Assembly (NCBI GenBank): GCA_964497095.1
Contig: CAZCCL010000001.1
Coordinates: 1 to 64,000, forward strand
DNA: 64,000 nucleotides
Direction of reading: 5' to 3'
DNA from: CAVPLM01 sp964497095
GTDB lineage: Bacteria; Actinomycetota; Thermoleophilia; RBG-16-64-13
The position numbers and the translations under genes are program-made. The notes beneath the pieces were generated by a model, which saw only the letters and a list, made by a program, of their open reading frames with translations, was not told where the DNA came from and ran no database searches. This document shows, piece after piece, positions 33,836 through 42,527 of the stretch; position 1 is the stretch's first letter; every line of letters starts with the position of its first letter.

Positions 33836-34903
33836 ATGGAGGCGATCCCGAGGCTGACCACGCTCTCGCACGGTTCGGGCTGAGCGTGCAAATTGGGCCC
33901 CAAGGACTTGGGGCAGGTGATGGAGATGCTGCCACGCGTGGGTGATCCCGCTCTGCTCGTGGGCGCGGATACGTTGGACGATGCGGCCGTCTACCGCGTG
34001 ACGGGTGAGATCGCCCTGGTGCAGACGATCGATTTCTTCACGCCGGTGGTCGACGACCCCTACGATTTCGGTCGTATCGCCGCCGCCAACGCTTTCTCCG
34101 ACGTCTACGCCATGGGCGGCCGGCCCCTGACCGCGCTCAATATTGTGTGCTTCCCTTCGGGGGTCCTGCCGTTGGAAACCCTGGGGAGGATCCTGCAGGG
34201 CGGGGCGGAGACGGCTCGGCTCGCCGGGGCTACCATCGTTGGTGGGCACACCATCGACGACCCCGAACCCAAGTATGGGCTGGCCGTCACCGGCGTGCTG
34301 GAGCCGGGCCATGAGCTGACAAACGCCGGCGCCAGGCCAGGCGACGCCCTCATCCTCACGAAGCCGTTGGGTACCGGGGTGATCTCGACCGCCATCAAGC
34401 AGGGGACCGCCTCTGCCGAGGCCATCGCGGCCGCCACCGCCTCCATGGCGACTCTCAATCGGGGCGGGGCCGAGGTAGCTCGTGCTTGCGGTGCCCATGC
34501 GCTCACGGACATCACCGGCTTCGGCCTCCTGGGCCACCTCAGCGAGTTGTGCCGGGCGAGCGGGGTGCTCGCCGAGGTGTGGTACGACCGGTTGCCCCTG
34601 CTGGTCCAAGCAGAAGCACTGGCCCAGACCGGGGTCGTCCCGGGCGGCACGAGACGCAACCTGGAGTATGTGCAGCCCTGGACGGCGTTCGACCCCGAGT
34701 TGGAGCCTTGGCAGCACCTCCTGTGCGCCGATGCGCAGACGTCCGGCGGTCTCATTCTTGTGGTCTCGCCTGAGAAGGTGCCGGAAGCACTCGAGGCGCT
34801 GACGGCCGGAGATACCCCGGCTGCGGTGGTCATCGGCCGGGTCATCACCAGGGAGGAAGCAAAGGGGTCCCTACTCACAGTCGGATTCGCCGGAACCGGG
34901 TGA
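33836..34903 (+). CDS. selD: Selenophosphate synthetase, itself a selenoprotein (UGA 33881 = Sec16)
   Basis: 355 residues from ATG 33836, with AGGAGGT at 33821-33827. The N-terminal catalytic segment reads SHGSG-U-ACKLGPKDL; in the E. coli enzyme the aligned residue is Cys17 next to the catalytic Lys, and here the codon is TGA (33881-33883). Downstream landmarks are QTIDFFTPVVDDPYDFGRIAA-type metal/ATP motifs, AMGGRPLTALNI, TIVGGHTIDDPEPKYG and TDITGFGLLGHL. It makes selenophosphate from selenide and ATP for Sec-tRNA synthesis. A conventional reading would start after the UGA (TTG 33893) and lose the active-site residue. selA, selB and selC are not in the window. Confidence 0.93.
33897..33914 (+). 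promoter_or_regulatory. SECIS-like hairpin of selD
   Basis: GCCCCAA (33897-33903), loop GGAC, TTGGGGC (33908-33914): a perfect 7-bp stem starting 13 nt after the UGA. Spacing and the G-first tetraloop match the hairpin in the selenorhodanese gene, while the stem sequences are unrelated, as expected if the structure is selected. Confidence 0.75.
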
Positions 34904-34924
34904 AGGCCACCGGCTGCTGTTGAT

Positions 34925-35389
34925 TCAAACAGGCTGGACCGCGATCCGGTCGAGCAGCACCGACAGGCTCACCGTGGTGCCTCCCCCGGGAGCACGGGCG
35001 AAGCTGACCTCGTCCATGAGCGCCACCATCAGCGGCATCCCCAGACCCCTGTTTCGGGCGTCTTCCCGGGCTGGGGTTAGCCTGCGGAACGGGCCGTTGT
35101 CGGTCACGACGAAGGTCAAACGCCGGGCCTGCAGCCGGGCGCTGATCTCCAGGGGGAGAGAGTGGCCGCCGGCATGCTCGACGGCGTTGGCGCAGGCCTC
35201 GGAGACGGCCACCTTGCAGTCGAAGATCCGCTCCAGGTCGAGCGCGGCTTCACCAGCGGCCTCCTCCACGAACCGTCTTATCTCCGCGAGACGCGCCGTC
35301 TCCGCTTCAACGCGGATGACACGGTGGAACGTGAGATCGTCCGCGGATCTCAGATCGTCAAGCGGCCGCAAGTCGTCTGTGGGTATCAA
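34925..35389 (-). CDS. Anti-sigma factor-type serine kinase (RsbW/SpoIIAB-like HATPase)
   Basis: 154 residues with a GHKL ATP-binding fold: N box KVAVSEACANAVEHA, G1 VTDNGP, G2 NRGLGMPLMVALMD, and GGGTTV near the end. Such proteins bind a sigma factor or phosphorylate a STAS antagonist. It follows the STAS gene with a 4-nt overlap (ATGA), the usual partner-switch pair. No sigma-B-type factor or PP2C phosphatase gene is adjacent. Confidence 0.85.
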   Translation of the reverse strand: MIPTDDLRPLDDLRSADDLTFHRVIRVEAETARLAEIRRFVEEAAGEAALDLERIFDCKVAVSEACANAVEHAGGHSLPLEISARLQARRLTFVVTDNGPFRRLTPAREDARNRGLGMPLMVALMDEVSFARAPGGGTTVSLSVLLDRIAVQPV

Positions 35390-35739
35390 GCCGTCACTTG
35401 TCCCTCTAGGGCGGCAGAAGCCGTCCCTTTATCCTCAAACAATTGAAAGCTGGGGTCGACGAGCAACCCCACGATCTCCAGCAGACGACGGACGTTCGCA
35501 TTCGGGCCGATGACCCCGAGCGTCCCACGGTCCCGCATGAGGCGCACCCCGGTGAGAAGCACCGACAGCCCGCCGCTATCGATGTACGTGACTTGACTCA
35601 GATCGAGAAGGACATTGCCGCTGCCCGTCTCCAGAGCCTCGGCAAGGGCCGTCTCGATGGAGCCGCAGGTACTGTGATCTATGTCTCCCCAAGCCTCGAT
35701 GAGCGGCGTCTCGCCGAGACTGGTCACCCTTACATCCAT
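35386..35739 (-). CDS. STAS-domain anti-sigma factor antagonist
   Basis: 117 residues. STAS fold with the phosphorylatable serine in VTYIDSGGLSVLL (D-S-G-G). In the partner-switch mechanism the unphosphorylated protein sequesters the anti-sigma kinase encoded just downstream. The two genes overlap by 4 nt and are expressed together. Confidence 0.88.
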   Translation of the reverse strand: MDVRVTSLGETPLIEAWGDIDHSTCGSIETALAEALETGSGNVLLDLSQVTYIDSGGLSVLLTGVRLMRDRGTLGVIGPNANVRRLLEIVGLLVDPSFQLFEDKGTASAALEGQVTA

Positions 35740-35848
35740 AGCCGCCAGGTCGATCGGGTTTCGCTCAATGTGTCGCTAATACCCGCGTGACGACATACTA
35801 AACACGGAGCCCGAAACTTCGGCGATGGAGCATACTTCTCGGCGCGCG

Positions 35849-36976
35849 TCAAAGCAGCTGTTCCACCGTGGTCAAGGAATAGCCGTGGGCGAAGAGCCAG
35901 TCGACGATGACCGGGATGGCCGCCACCGTCTGCGAGCGGTTCTTTCCGCCATCGTGCATGAGGACGATGGCGCCCGGTTTGGTCTGGGCTTTGACATAGG
36001 ACATGATGGAGTCCACGTCGGGATACTCCCAGTCCCGGGTGTCTACGGTCCACATGGCTATACGCAGTCCCTGCGCGCGGGCCTCGGCCGCCACGGCGGC
36101 GTCGTATATACCGTAGGAGGGCCGCAGGAAGCGGCACCCTCCGATCACGGCATTGGTCCGCGAGATCTCGCTGCGCAGTCTCTCCGGACTCACCTCGGTG
36201 AGGATGACGTGGCTCCAGGTGTGGTTCTCCACCTCGTGACCGGCGGCCTTCATCTCCTTGATCATGGCTTTGTTTCCGGCGGCAGCGCTGCCCAAGACGA
36301 AGAAGGTGGCCGGCACGTGCTTGGCCGCCAGAGCATCCAGCACCGCCTGTGTGAACTCACCCGGACCGTCGTCGAAGGTCAGGGCGGCCAGCTTCTGTCC
36401 CGGCTTCGCCGACGTGCTGAGTTGGACGACCATGTTCTGCGGAGGCGACAGCATGAACGCCGCCGCCTGCTTTCCGCTGGCCGACCCCACAAAAAGCTGC
36501 CGCTCGCCCGAGGTGCCGGACTGCACGAGGCTGACGATGGGTCCGCTGCCTTCGTAGACGGTCTCGAAGGGTATGGCTTGAGTCTTCTGCTTTATGGTCT
36601 CGAGCCTGTGCTCGCCGTGGCGTACCTGCACGAGGGCTCCGTCGGTGAGAACGGAGCCTTCGGACAGCGGGAGGCCGTCGATCTCTCGCGTGGCCGGGAC
36701 CCCCTGCCCCATGGATAGCACGTCCCCCGTTAGGTCCAGAGTCGATCCGGGTCGGGCGAGCAGGGCCGAGATCTCGCCGAGGTCGGCGGCTGTAACGGCC
36801 GGGGGGACAGAGTAGGTCCCGCCGTTGACTTGAACCAAACTGCGGGTGTTGAGGTGGGCAGTCGGTAGTAGCAGGTAGGCCAGAGCTGAAAGGACGACCA
36901 CGCCGACTATCAACAGCGGTAGATGTCGGCGGGATCTACGGCCTGGAGGGCGCTGGGTCGCGATGCTGGTCTCCAT
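35849..36976 (-). CDS. Membrane-anchored polysaccharide deacetylase (NodB domain)
   Basis: 375 residues. A positively charged N-terminus is followed by one membrane helix (about 20-40), a 140-residue extracytoplasmic domain, and a carbohydrate esterase 4 domain (about 190-375) with TFDDGPG (catalytic Asp and metal Asp), HTWSH (metal His pair), FLRPSYG, WTVDTRDW and VLMHDGG. It removes acetyl groups from peptidoglycan or other cell-surface GlcNAc polymers. It is transcribed alone, leftward. Confidence 0.88.
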   Translation of the reverse strand: METSIATQRPPGRRSRRHLPLLIVGVVVLSALAYLLLPTAHLNTRSLVQVNGGTYSVPPAVTAADLGEISALLARPGSTLDLTGDVLSMGQGVPATREIDGLPLSEGSVLTDGALVQVRHGEHRLETIKQKTQAIPFETVYEGSGPIVSLVQSGTSGERQLFVGSASGKQAAAFMLSPPQNMVVQLSTSAKPGQKLAALTFDDGPGEFTQAVLDALAAKHVPATFFVLGSAAAGNKAMIKEMKAAGHEVENHTWSHVILTEVSPERLRSEISRTNAVIGGCRFLRPSYGIYDAAVAAEARAQGLRIAMWTVDTRDWEYPDVDSIMSYVKAQTKPGAIVLMHDGGKNRSQTVAAIPVIVDWLFAHGYSLTTVEQLL

Positions 36977-37247
36977 GGTGGCGCCTGATTATCCCCCAAA
37001 CCTCGATGGGCGGCAAATCGGAGAAGTCGGCCAAGGCCCGGATCCTCAATAGGGCCGCTGCGGACGTCAGAGTAGTCCGCGTTCAGGGCTGCTTCCTCGC
37101 CGCGAGTCTCATAGCGCATCATGGTCCGCTCGGACTGTGAGGTGCGCGATCTTGTTGGATATTTCGGGATTTGTTAACAGTTCCCTCATATTCCTGCACG
37201 AGACTGGACCCGGCAACGCGGTATCGGCGAACAAGGAGGTGTGTGCC
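36977..37247. other. 271-bp divergent intergenic region
   Basis: Between the deacetylase and the exported coiled-coil gene. An AT-richer stretch at 37148-37195 (TTGTTGGAT, GTTAACAGTTCC) is the likely promoter zone, but no -35/-10 pair with normal spacing is convincing. An AAGGAGGT ribosome site lies at 37233-37240. Confidence 0.4.
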
Positions 37248-37664
37248 TTGAGGGGTATGTGGAAACGCAGATGGCTCTTGATAGTCCTAGCGCTGGTGAT
37301 CTTCTTGTCGGTGGGGGCAGTGGCTTGGGCCGCCGGCAACGATGACGACCAGCCGGTTGCGGGCGGCCCCCAGGTCGCGGCCGATCTGAAAGTCCTGACC
37401 GCCGCCGGCGGGCCGGGGCCACTGACGCGGGAGGCACTGAAGGAGAAGCGGCAGCAACGGGCCGAGCGCCGGAAGGCGATGCTGGAACTGGTCGAGGAAA
37501 AGATGAGCGCCGAAGACCAGGCAGCATATGACCGGCTGGTCAAAACGGCCGAAGAGCAGCGTGAGGCGCTGAAACAGGCCAGGGAGGCTCTCAAGTTCAC
37601 TCTCGAAGAGCTCCGTGATCTGACCGATAAGTATCTTGGCTTGGGCGACGGGCCGGCCGGCTAG
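37248..37664 (+). CDS. Exported coiled-coil protein of unknown function
   Basis: 138 residues. Start TTG 37248 sits 7 nt after AAGGAGGT; the ATG at 37257 is the alternative. Residues about 4-28 form a signal peptide (MWKRRWLL..., cleavage near AWA-AGN). After a Gly/Pro-rich linker, residues about 58-130 are a charged helical coiled coil (RQQRAERRKAMLELVEEK, TAEEQREALKQAREALK). It resembles periplasmic Spy/CpxP-like or Zn-resistance helical proteins only in shape, not by motif. It precedes a two-component system and may be its accessory sensor or target (inference). Confidence 0.6.
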   Translation: MRGMWKRRWLLIVLALVIFLSVGAVAWAAGNDDDQPVAGGPQVAADLKVLTAAGGPGPLTREALKEKRQQRAERRKAMLELVEEKMSAEDQAAYDRLVKTAEEQREALKQAREALKFTLEELRDLTDKYLGLGDGPAG

Positions 37665-37716
37665 ACCGGGCCGGCGCCGGCGACGGACTGAACCAGAGAA
37701 TCCGCGACGCCGAGGC

Positions 37717-37750
37717 GGGGCGCCCGCGATCATGAGATCGCGGGCGCCCC
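37717..37750. terminator. 15-bp perfect inverted repeat after the coiled-coil gene
   Basis: GGGGCGCCCGCGATC, loop ATGA, and its exact complement: an unusually stable hairpin 52 nt after the stop. There is no U-tract. Actinobacterial terminators often lack one, so it most likely separates this gene from the response regulator 160 bp further on. Confidence 0.6.
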
Positions 37751-37911
37751 GGCCCCAACCCTGGCCGCAGAGACCTGCTCCCCGCGGCCGGGGTAGACTG
37801 CGCTCGAGCGCCTGCAGGACGGGGGAAAAGGGCAGAGCGAGGTAAAGTACTAGTGCGCCCCCGACCGGCGGGCAGTGGCGGATCGAGGAGCCGAGGAGGG
37901 CAAGACCAGAG

Positions 37912-38640
37912 GTGCTTCCCGGCGAAGGAGCGACAAGTGAGCAGGTCGTCGTTGTGGTGGAGGACGACCCTTCCATCTCGGAGTTGCTCGAGCTCTATCT
38001 GAGCCGAGAGGGCTACGTGGTGCACGTCACTCCCCTGGGCGAGGACGGCATCGACCTTGTGAAGCTCAAGGCCCCGGCTCTCGTGGTGCTGGACCTGATG
38101 CTGCCGGACCGGTCCGGCTTCGAAGTATTGAAAGCCATAAGACGGTCTTCACCGGTGCCGGTGATCATCCTCACTGCCAGAGACGCGGAGCAGGACAAGA
38201 TCCTGGGTCTCGAGCTGGGAGCCGACGATTACATGGTCAAGCCGTTCAGCCCGGGTGAGCTGGTCGCCAGGACGAGAGCCGTTCTCCGCAGGGTGGCGGC
38301 GCCAGTGGAGCTTTCGATTGACGACCAGGCCTTACGGGGGATCGAAGTCCTGGGAGGGATCGAAGTGTCGCTCCTCGAGCACACGGTGCGGGTCGACGGC
38401 CGGTCGGTGGACCTTACTCCCAAGGAGTTCGAGCTCCTGCACTACCTGCTTCTGAACCGGGGTCTGGCCCTGACCCGGGAAAGGTTGTTGGAAGAGGTAT
38501 GGGGCTACAGCTTCTACGGGGATGCCCGCACGGTGGACGTCCACATCGGCCAGCTACGCAAGAAGCTGGGGCCTTGGGGCCGGGTCATCCAGACGGTGTG
38601 GGGTCTCGGATATCGAGTCGACCCGGAAGCGTCGCCATGA
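37912..38640 (+). CDS. OmpR/PhoB-family response regulator
   Basis: 242 residues. The receiver domain (about 10-125) has the acidic pair VVEDDPS, phospho-Asp in VVLDLMLPDRSG and Lys in DYMVKPFSPGEL. The C-terminal winged helix (about 145-240) has VDLTPKEFELLHYL and ARTVDVHIGQLRKKLG. A 20-residue insert between the domains (DDQALRGIEVLGGIE) is slightly long. Start GTG 37912 has GAGGAGG 14 nt upstream. The stop overlaps the sensor kinase ATG (ATGA). Confidence 0.92.
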   Translation: MLPGEGATSEQVVVVVEDDPSISELLELYLSREGYVVHVTPLGEDGIDLVKLKAPALVVLDLMLPDRSGFEVLKAIRRSSPVPVIILTARDAEQDKILGLELGADDYMVKPFSPGELVARTRAVLRRVAAPVELSIDDQALRGIEVLGGIEVSLLEHTVRVDGRSVDLTPKEFELLHYLLLNRGLALTRERLLEEVWGYSFYGDARTVDVHIGQLRKKLGPWGRVIQTVWGLGYRVDPEASP

Positions 38641-40073
38641 GCGGGAGTCGGTCCATCCGAGTGCGCCTGGTGCTTGCCTTGGCCGGAGTCTCGGTCTTCA
38701 CCCTCGTGGTGGTGGGCCTTGTCTTCTACTTCTTCCTGGGAGGGTACATCCTCGACCGCCAGAAGGAGATACTGCTCGACCAAGCCGTCCAGGTGGCGGA
38801 ACAGGTGGAAGGTCTGGACCAGTCCCTACCTGGGGGACTTGCCGGGCCAGGACTCCTGAACATCCTCTTGCGCTCCGATGTGCGGGGTTTACCGAATGGA
38901 GCAGGGATCCTGGTCTTTCGGGGCTCGGACATGGTGGCGAAGGCGGGAGTCGTCCCCGTAAGAGCGCAGAACCTGGACCGGCTCCGGGAGCAGGCGGAGT
39001 CGATCGGGGATGCCGGTGCGGGCGCCGAGAGGGTGAGATCCGTGGTCGATGCTACAGGCGGACGGACCGACCTACTGGTGGCGGCCGCTCCCATCCGGCT
39101 TGGCGACGCGAATCAAGGCCAAGCCGTGGTCACCCTGGCCGTGGCCGACGCCTTCTCAGGTCGGCGAGACCTTTTTCGAGTCCTGTTCTTCTCCGGAGTG
39201 GTCGCGGTGGCTCTGGCAGTGGCGGTGGGCCTGGGACTGGGATCCTGGATGACCCGGCCGCTTCGCAGGCTCTCGACGGCCGCTCGGGCCATGGCCGCAG
39301 GCTCGTACGACCAACCGGTAACCGGCACGTATCCGGGGGAAGTCCAGGAACTGGCGACCAGCCTCGAGACCATGCGCCGGGAGGTCAGGCACAGCGAGGA
39401 ATCGCTGCGTGGATTCGTGGGATCCGCCGCTCACGAGCTACGTACTCCGCTCACGTCCATACAAGGTTTCGCCCAGGCGCTTCTCGACGGGACGGCGGCC
39501 ACGCCGGAGCAGAGACAGCGCTCAGCGGCGGCTGTCTACCGCGAGTCGTCGAGGCTGCAAAGACTGGTGGATGCTCTTCTTACCCTCTCCCGCTACGATT
39601 CCGGCGAATATCAGCCCATCTTCACGGCCGTATCGGTGGAAGCCCTGGCACAGGAAGAGGTCGATCGGCTCGTTACGGCCGGTCTGGCCGCGCCGGACCG
39701 TGTCGCTGTGGAGGCCGTTGGGCATACCCGGGCCGTCACCGACCCCGACATGCTCCGCCAGGTCGTCGGGAACCTCCTTCGCAACGCTGTACTGTATGGA
39801 GGCGACGACCCGGTGACGGTCCAGGTGTGGACCCAGGGGACGGAGCTCGTGTTCCAGGTCTCCAACGGGGGTCCAGCCTTGGGAGACGAAGAAAGGGCGC
39901 ATATCTTCGAACGCTTCTACCGCGGACAGGAGGGTCGGCGTAAGGACGGGTTCGGACTTGGGCTGGCGCTCACGCGCGAGATCTGCGCCGTGCTCGGCGG
40001 CCGGGTGGAGCTCATGGATGAAGGACCTTCCACCGTGTTCCGGGTGACGCTCCCCCTGGCTCCCAAGGGGTAG
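38637..40073 (+). CDS. Sensor histidine kinase
   Basis: 478 residues. TM1 at about 8-33, an extracytoplasmic sensor of about 140 residues without known domain, TM2 at about 180-205, HAMP (SWMTRPLRRLSTAARAMAAG), HisKA with phospho-His in AAHELRTPLTSIQGF, and HATPase with N box VVGNLLRNAVLYGG, F/G2 boxes DGFGLGLALTREI. It pairs with the overlapping response regulator. The signal is unknown; the exported coiled-coil protein upstream is a candidate component. Confidence 0.92.
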   Translation: MSGSRSIRVRLVLALAGVSVFTLVVVGLVFYFFLGGYILDRQKEILLDQAVQVAEQVEGLDQSLPGGLAGPGLLNILLRSDVRGLPNGAGILVFRGSDMVAKAGVVPVRAQNLDRLREQAESIGDAGAGAERVRSVVDATGGRTDLLVAAAPIRLGDANQGQAVVTLAVADAFSGRRDLFRVLFFSGVVAVALAVAVGLGLGSWMTRPLRRLSTAARAMAAGSYDQPVTGTYPGEVQELATSLETMRREVRHSEESLRGFVGSAAHELRTPLTSIQGFAQALLDGTAATPEQRQRSAAAVYRESSRLQRLVDALLTLSRYDSGEYQPIFTAVSVEALAQEEVDRLVTAGLAAPDRVAVEAVGHTRAVTDPDMLRQVVGNLLRNAVLYGGDDPVTVQVWTQGTELVFQVSNGGPALGDEERAHIFERFYRGQEGRRKDGFGLGLALTREICAVLGGRVELMDEGPSTVFRVTLPLAPKG

Positions 40074-40113
40074 AAGGCAGGACCGGGTAGCGGGGGGTCC
40101 GGCGGGGGGCTTG

Positions 40114-40122
40114 TGCTACCAT
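40114..40122 (+). promoter_or_regulatory. extended -10 upstream of the radical SAM gene
   Basis: TGCTACCAT with TGn extension, 39 nt before the GTG start, right after the histidine kinase. The form resembles the element in front of hisB. Confidence 0.35.
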
Positions 40123-40160
40123 ACTTTGCGCGCGATGAATCGAGTATCTGCGAGGTTAGC

Positions 40161-41606
40161 GTGCACATCACCTTCATCGAACCCGCCGCTCCCGGCTTCC
40201 ACGTATACAGCTTTGTGAAGCAGCTGCGACTGGGTCTGCCGCTCCTGGGTGCCATGATGGCCCAGCGCGGGCATCAGGTGCGCGTATATGCGGAGAGTCT
40301 CTCCGAGATCGATTGGGACGACGTGCTCTCCTCCGACCTGGTGGGCATCTCCTCCACTACCTCCACAGCCGTGCGCGCCTATCGCTACGCGCGCCGGGTA
40401 CGGGATGCGGGCGTGCCCGTGGTCATGGGCGGACCCCATGTGACCTTCTTGGCCGACGAGGCCATGGACTTCTGCGACTACGTGGTCCGTAACGAAGGGG
40501 AGGAGACCCTTGTAGAGTTGGTCGACTACCTTCACGGCCGCGGTTCGCTGGAAACGATTTTGGGTCTCACCTACCGTGACGGCCAGGGCCAGGTCGTGCA
40601 CAACCCGTCGCGTCCTCTTCTCACTTCGCTCACCGACCTCCCCTGGCCGGACATGAGTCTGGTGGTCGGTGGCGAGCAGGTGAAGCCCACGCCGATCCTG
40701 GCGTCACGGGGTTGCCCGTTCGGATGCGAATTCTGCTCGGTGGTCCTCATGTTCGGCCGCCGGGTGCGTACCGTCGAGCCGGTCGAGGTCGTGAAGCAGA
40801 TAAAGAGGATAAAACCGAAGAAGCTCTTCTTTTACGACGACAACTTCTTCATCAGCAAGCGGCGGGGCAAAGAGCTGCTGACAGAGATGATCCGGCAAAA
40901 AGCGCAAGTGGAGTTCTTCGCCCAGATCAGGGCCGATTCCGTCTGCAAAGACGGGAAGGTCGACCGGGAGCTGCTGGACCTGCTGTGGAACGCGGGCTGC
41001 ACCATCGTCTACTTGGGGCTGGAGTCCGTCAACCCGGCTACCCTCAAGGAGTACCACAAGGAATCGAGCATAGACGATATGGCCGGAGGGCTGGAGGCCC
41101 TGGCGCAGAGAGGCATCAAGACCCACGGCATGTTCGTGTTCGGCGCCGACTCCGACACCCCGGAATCGCTGCAGAAGACCGCAGATTTCGCCACTCAGCA
41201 CGGACTGAACAGCATACAGTTCCTGGCTCTGACTCCCCTGCCCGGTACCAGGCAGACGGCCCAGTTCGAAGCCGAGGGGCGTATCTTCACCAAGAATTGG
41301 AGTCTCTACGATGGGCACCACGTGGTGTTCTGGCCCAAGCAGATGACCCCCTTCGAGCTGCAAGAGATAATCCTTCAGGCTCACAAGCGCTTCTACAAAG
41401 GGCGCCGGGTGTTTGCGGTCAGACACAGAGCCCCCATGTTCCACAAGCACCAGCTTCAGGGATACCTGCTCAGCCGGGCCTGGGAGCACGTGCGCGAGAA
41501 CCGCGAGTTCTTGCGCGAACTGAAGGACTTCTCCGAGTCGCACACGCCACCCGTAGCGGTGGGTCGGGGTTTCCTCAAATCTGGGTTGGAGACGGTCACG
41601 CGATAG
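40161..41606 (+). CDS. B12-binding-domain radical SAM protein
   Basis: 481 residues from GTG 40161 (GAGG 6 nt upstream). The N-terminal cobalamin-binding Rossmann domain (about 1-145) has VGISSTTSTAVRAY and VMGGPHVTFL. The radical SAM barrel has the cluster motif SRGCPFGCEFCSV (C-x3-C-x2-C), then YDDNFFISKRRGKEL, FAQIRADSVC, YLGLESVNP and TPLPGTRQTAQFE. The C-terminal 100 residues are basic and aromatic. Relatives include methylthiotransferase-like and hopanoid/BchE-type enzymes; substrate unknown. The protein is soluble. It stands alone between the kinase and parA. Confidence 0.85.
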   Translation: MHITFIEPAAPGFHVYSFVKQLRLGLPLLGAMMAQRGHQVRVYAESLSEIDWDDVLSSDLVGISSTTSTAVRAYRYARRVRDAGVPVVMGGPHVTFLADEAMDFCDYVVRNEGEETLVELVDYLHGRGSLETILGLTYRDGQGQVVHNPSRPLLTSLTDLPWPDMSLVVGGEQVKPTPILASRGCPFGCEFCSVVLMFGRRVRTVEPVEVVKQIKRIKPKKLFFYDDNFFISKRRGKELLTEMIRQKAQVEFFAQIRADSVCKDGKVDRELLDLLWNAGCTIVYLGLESVNPATLKEYHKESSIDDMAGGLEALAQRGIKTHGMFVFGADSDTPESLQKTADFATQHGLNSIQFLALTPLPGTRQTAQFEAEGRIFTKNWSLYDGHHVVFWPKQMTPFELQEIILQAHKRFYKGRRVFAVRHRAPMFHKHQLQGYLLSRAWEHVRENREFLRELKDFSESHTPPVAVGRGFLKSGLETVTR

Positions 41607-41768
41607 CGGTTCGTTCGCGTTCGGAGCGGAATGAGTGCTTGGAAATGAAGCGACCTCTGCTGCCCGCCGCCGATGGCAGGCTCCAGCAGAGAGGATTCCG
41701 GGGCTTTCTTTCGAAAAGGTAATCATTCTAGACCTAGGCAATCCCCATTCGACCAAAGGGAGCGTTGT

Positions 41769-42527
41769 TTGGCCAAAGTATTGGCCTTCGCGAACCAGAA
41801 GGGCGGCGTGGCGAAGACCACGACCACTCTCAATCTGGGCGTAGCGTTCCAAGAGTTGGGTCACCGGGTGCTCACGGTGGACATGGATCCCCAGGGCAAT
41901 CTCACCATGAGCTTGGGGCTGAATCCCAACGACGCGCGGCCCAGCATGTTCGACGTCCTCGTGAACGGGGTGAGCATAGAGGACGTTCTCGTTCAGCGGG
42001 AACTGGATGTAGCGGTGGCGAGCATCGATCTGGCCGCGGCGGAGATCTCGCTGAGCTCGTTGATCGGCAGGGAGAGGATGCTGAGCAAGGCGCTGCTCGA
42101 GGTGCGCGACCGCTATGATTTCATTCTGATCGACACGCCTCCCTCTTTGGGCCTGCTGACGGTGAACGCGCTCACTGCTGCCGACGGGGTGATCGTCCCC
42201 GTGCAGTGCGAATACCTCTCGCTACGGGGTCTGGCTCAATTGGAGCGGACTCTCGAGCTGGTACGAGACAATCTCAATCCCAAGGTCCATATTGCCGGGA
42301 TCGTGGCCACTATGTACGATTCTCGTACGATTCATGGACGGGAGGCCGTCGAGGTGCTCAGGAACAGCTTCGGCGACCTCGTGTTCGAGACGACGATCAT
42401 GAAGACCATCAGGTTTGCGGAGGCGCCGGTCAAAGGGGAATCGGTGCTCAAGTACGCTCCAGGAAGCAAGGCCGCTCAGGCGTATCGGCAGCTCGCGAGA
42501 GAGGTGCTCAATGGAAAAGAGATCTAG
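41769..42527 (+). CDS. parA: ParA/Soj-type partitioning ATPase
   Basis: 252 residues from TTG 41769, which puts the deviant Walker A motif (ANQKGGVAKTTTTLNL) at its normal N-terminal place; Ala replaces the usual Gly before the second Lys. Further motifs are VDMDPQGNLT, LIDTPPSLGLLTVNAL and VPVQCEYLSLRGL. ParA proteins segregate chromosomes or position protein complexes on the nucleoid. No parB follows; instead ftsZ overlaps its 3' end by 17 nt. Confidence 0.88.
   Translation: MAKVLAFANQKGGVAKTTTTLNLGVAFQELGHRVLTVDMDPQGNLTMSLGLNPNDARPSMFDVLVNGVSIEDVLVQRELDVAVASIDLAAAEISLSSLIGRERMLSKALLEVRDRYDFILIDTPPSLGLLTVNALTAADGVIVPVQCEYLSLRGLAQLERTLELVRDNLNPKVHIAGIVATMYDSRTIHGREAVEVLRNSFGDLVFETTIMKTIRFAEAPVKGESVLKYAPGSKAAQAYRQLAREVLNGKEI

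Noticed and set aside
37165..37200. PhoP-box-like direct repeat (GTTAACAGTTCC) before the coiled-coil gene
   Set aside because: Only one half resembles the consensus and the spacing is wrong.
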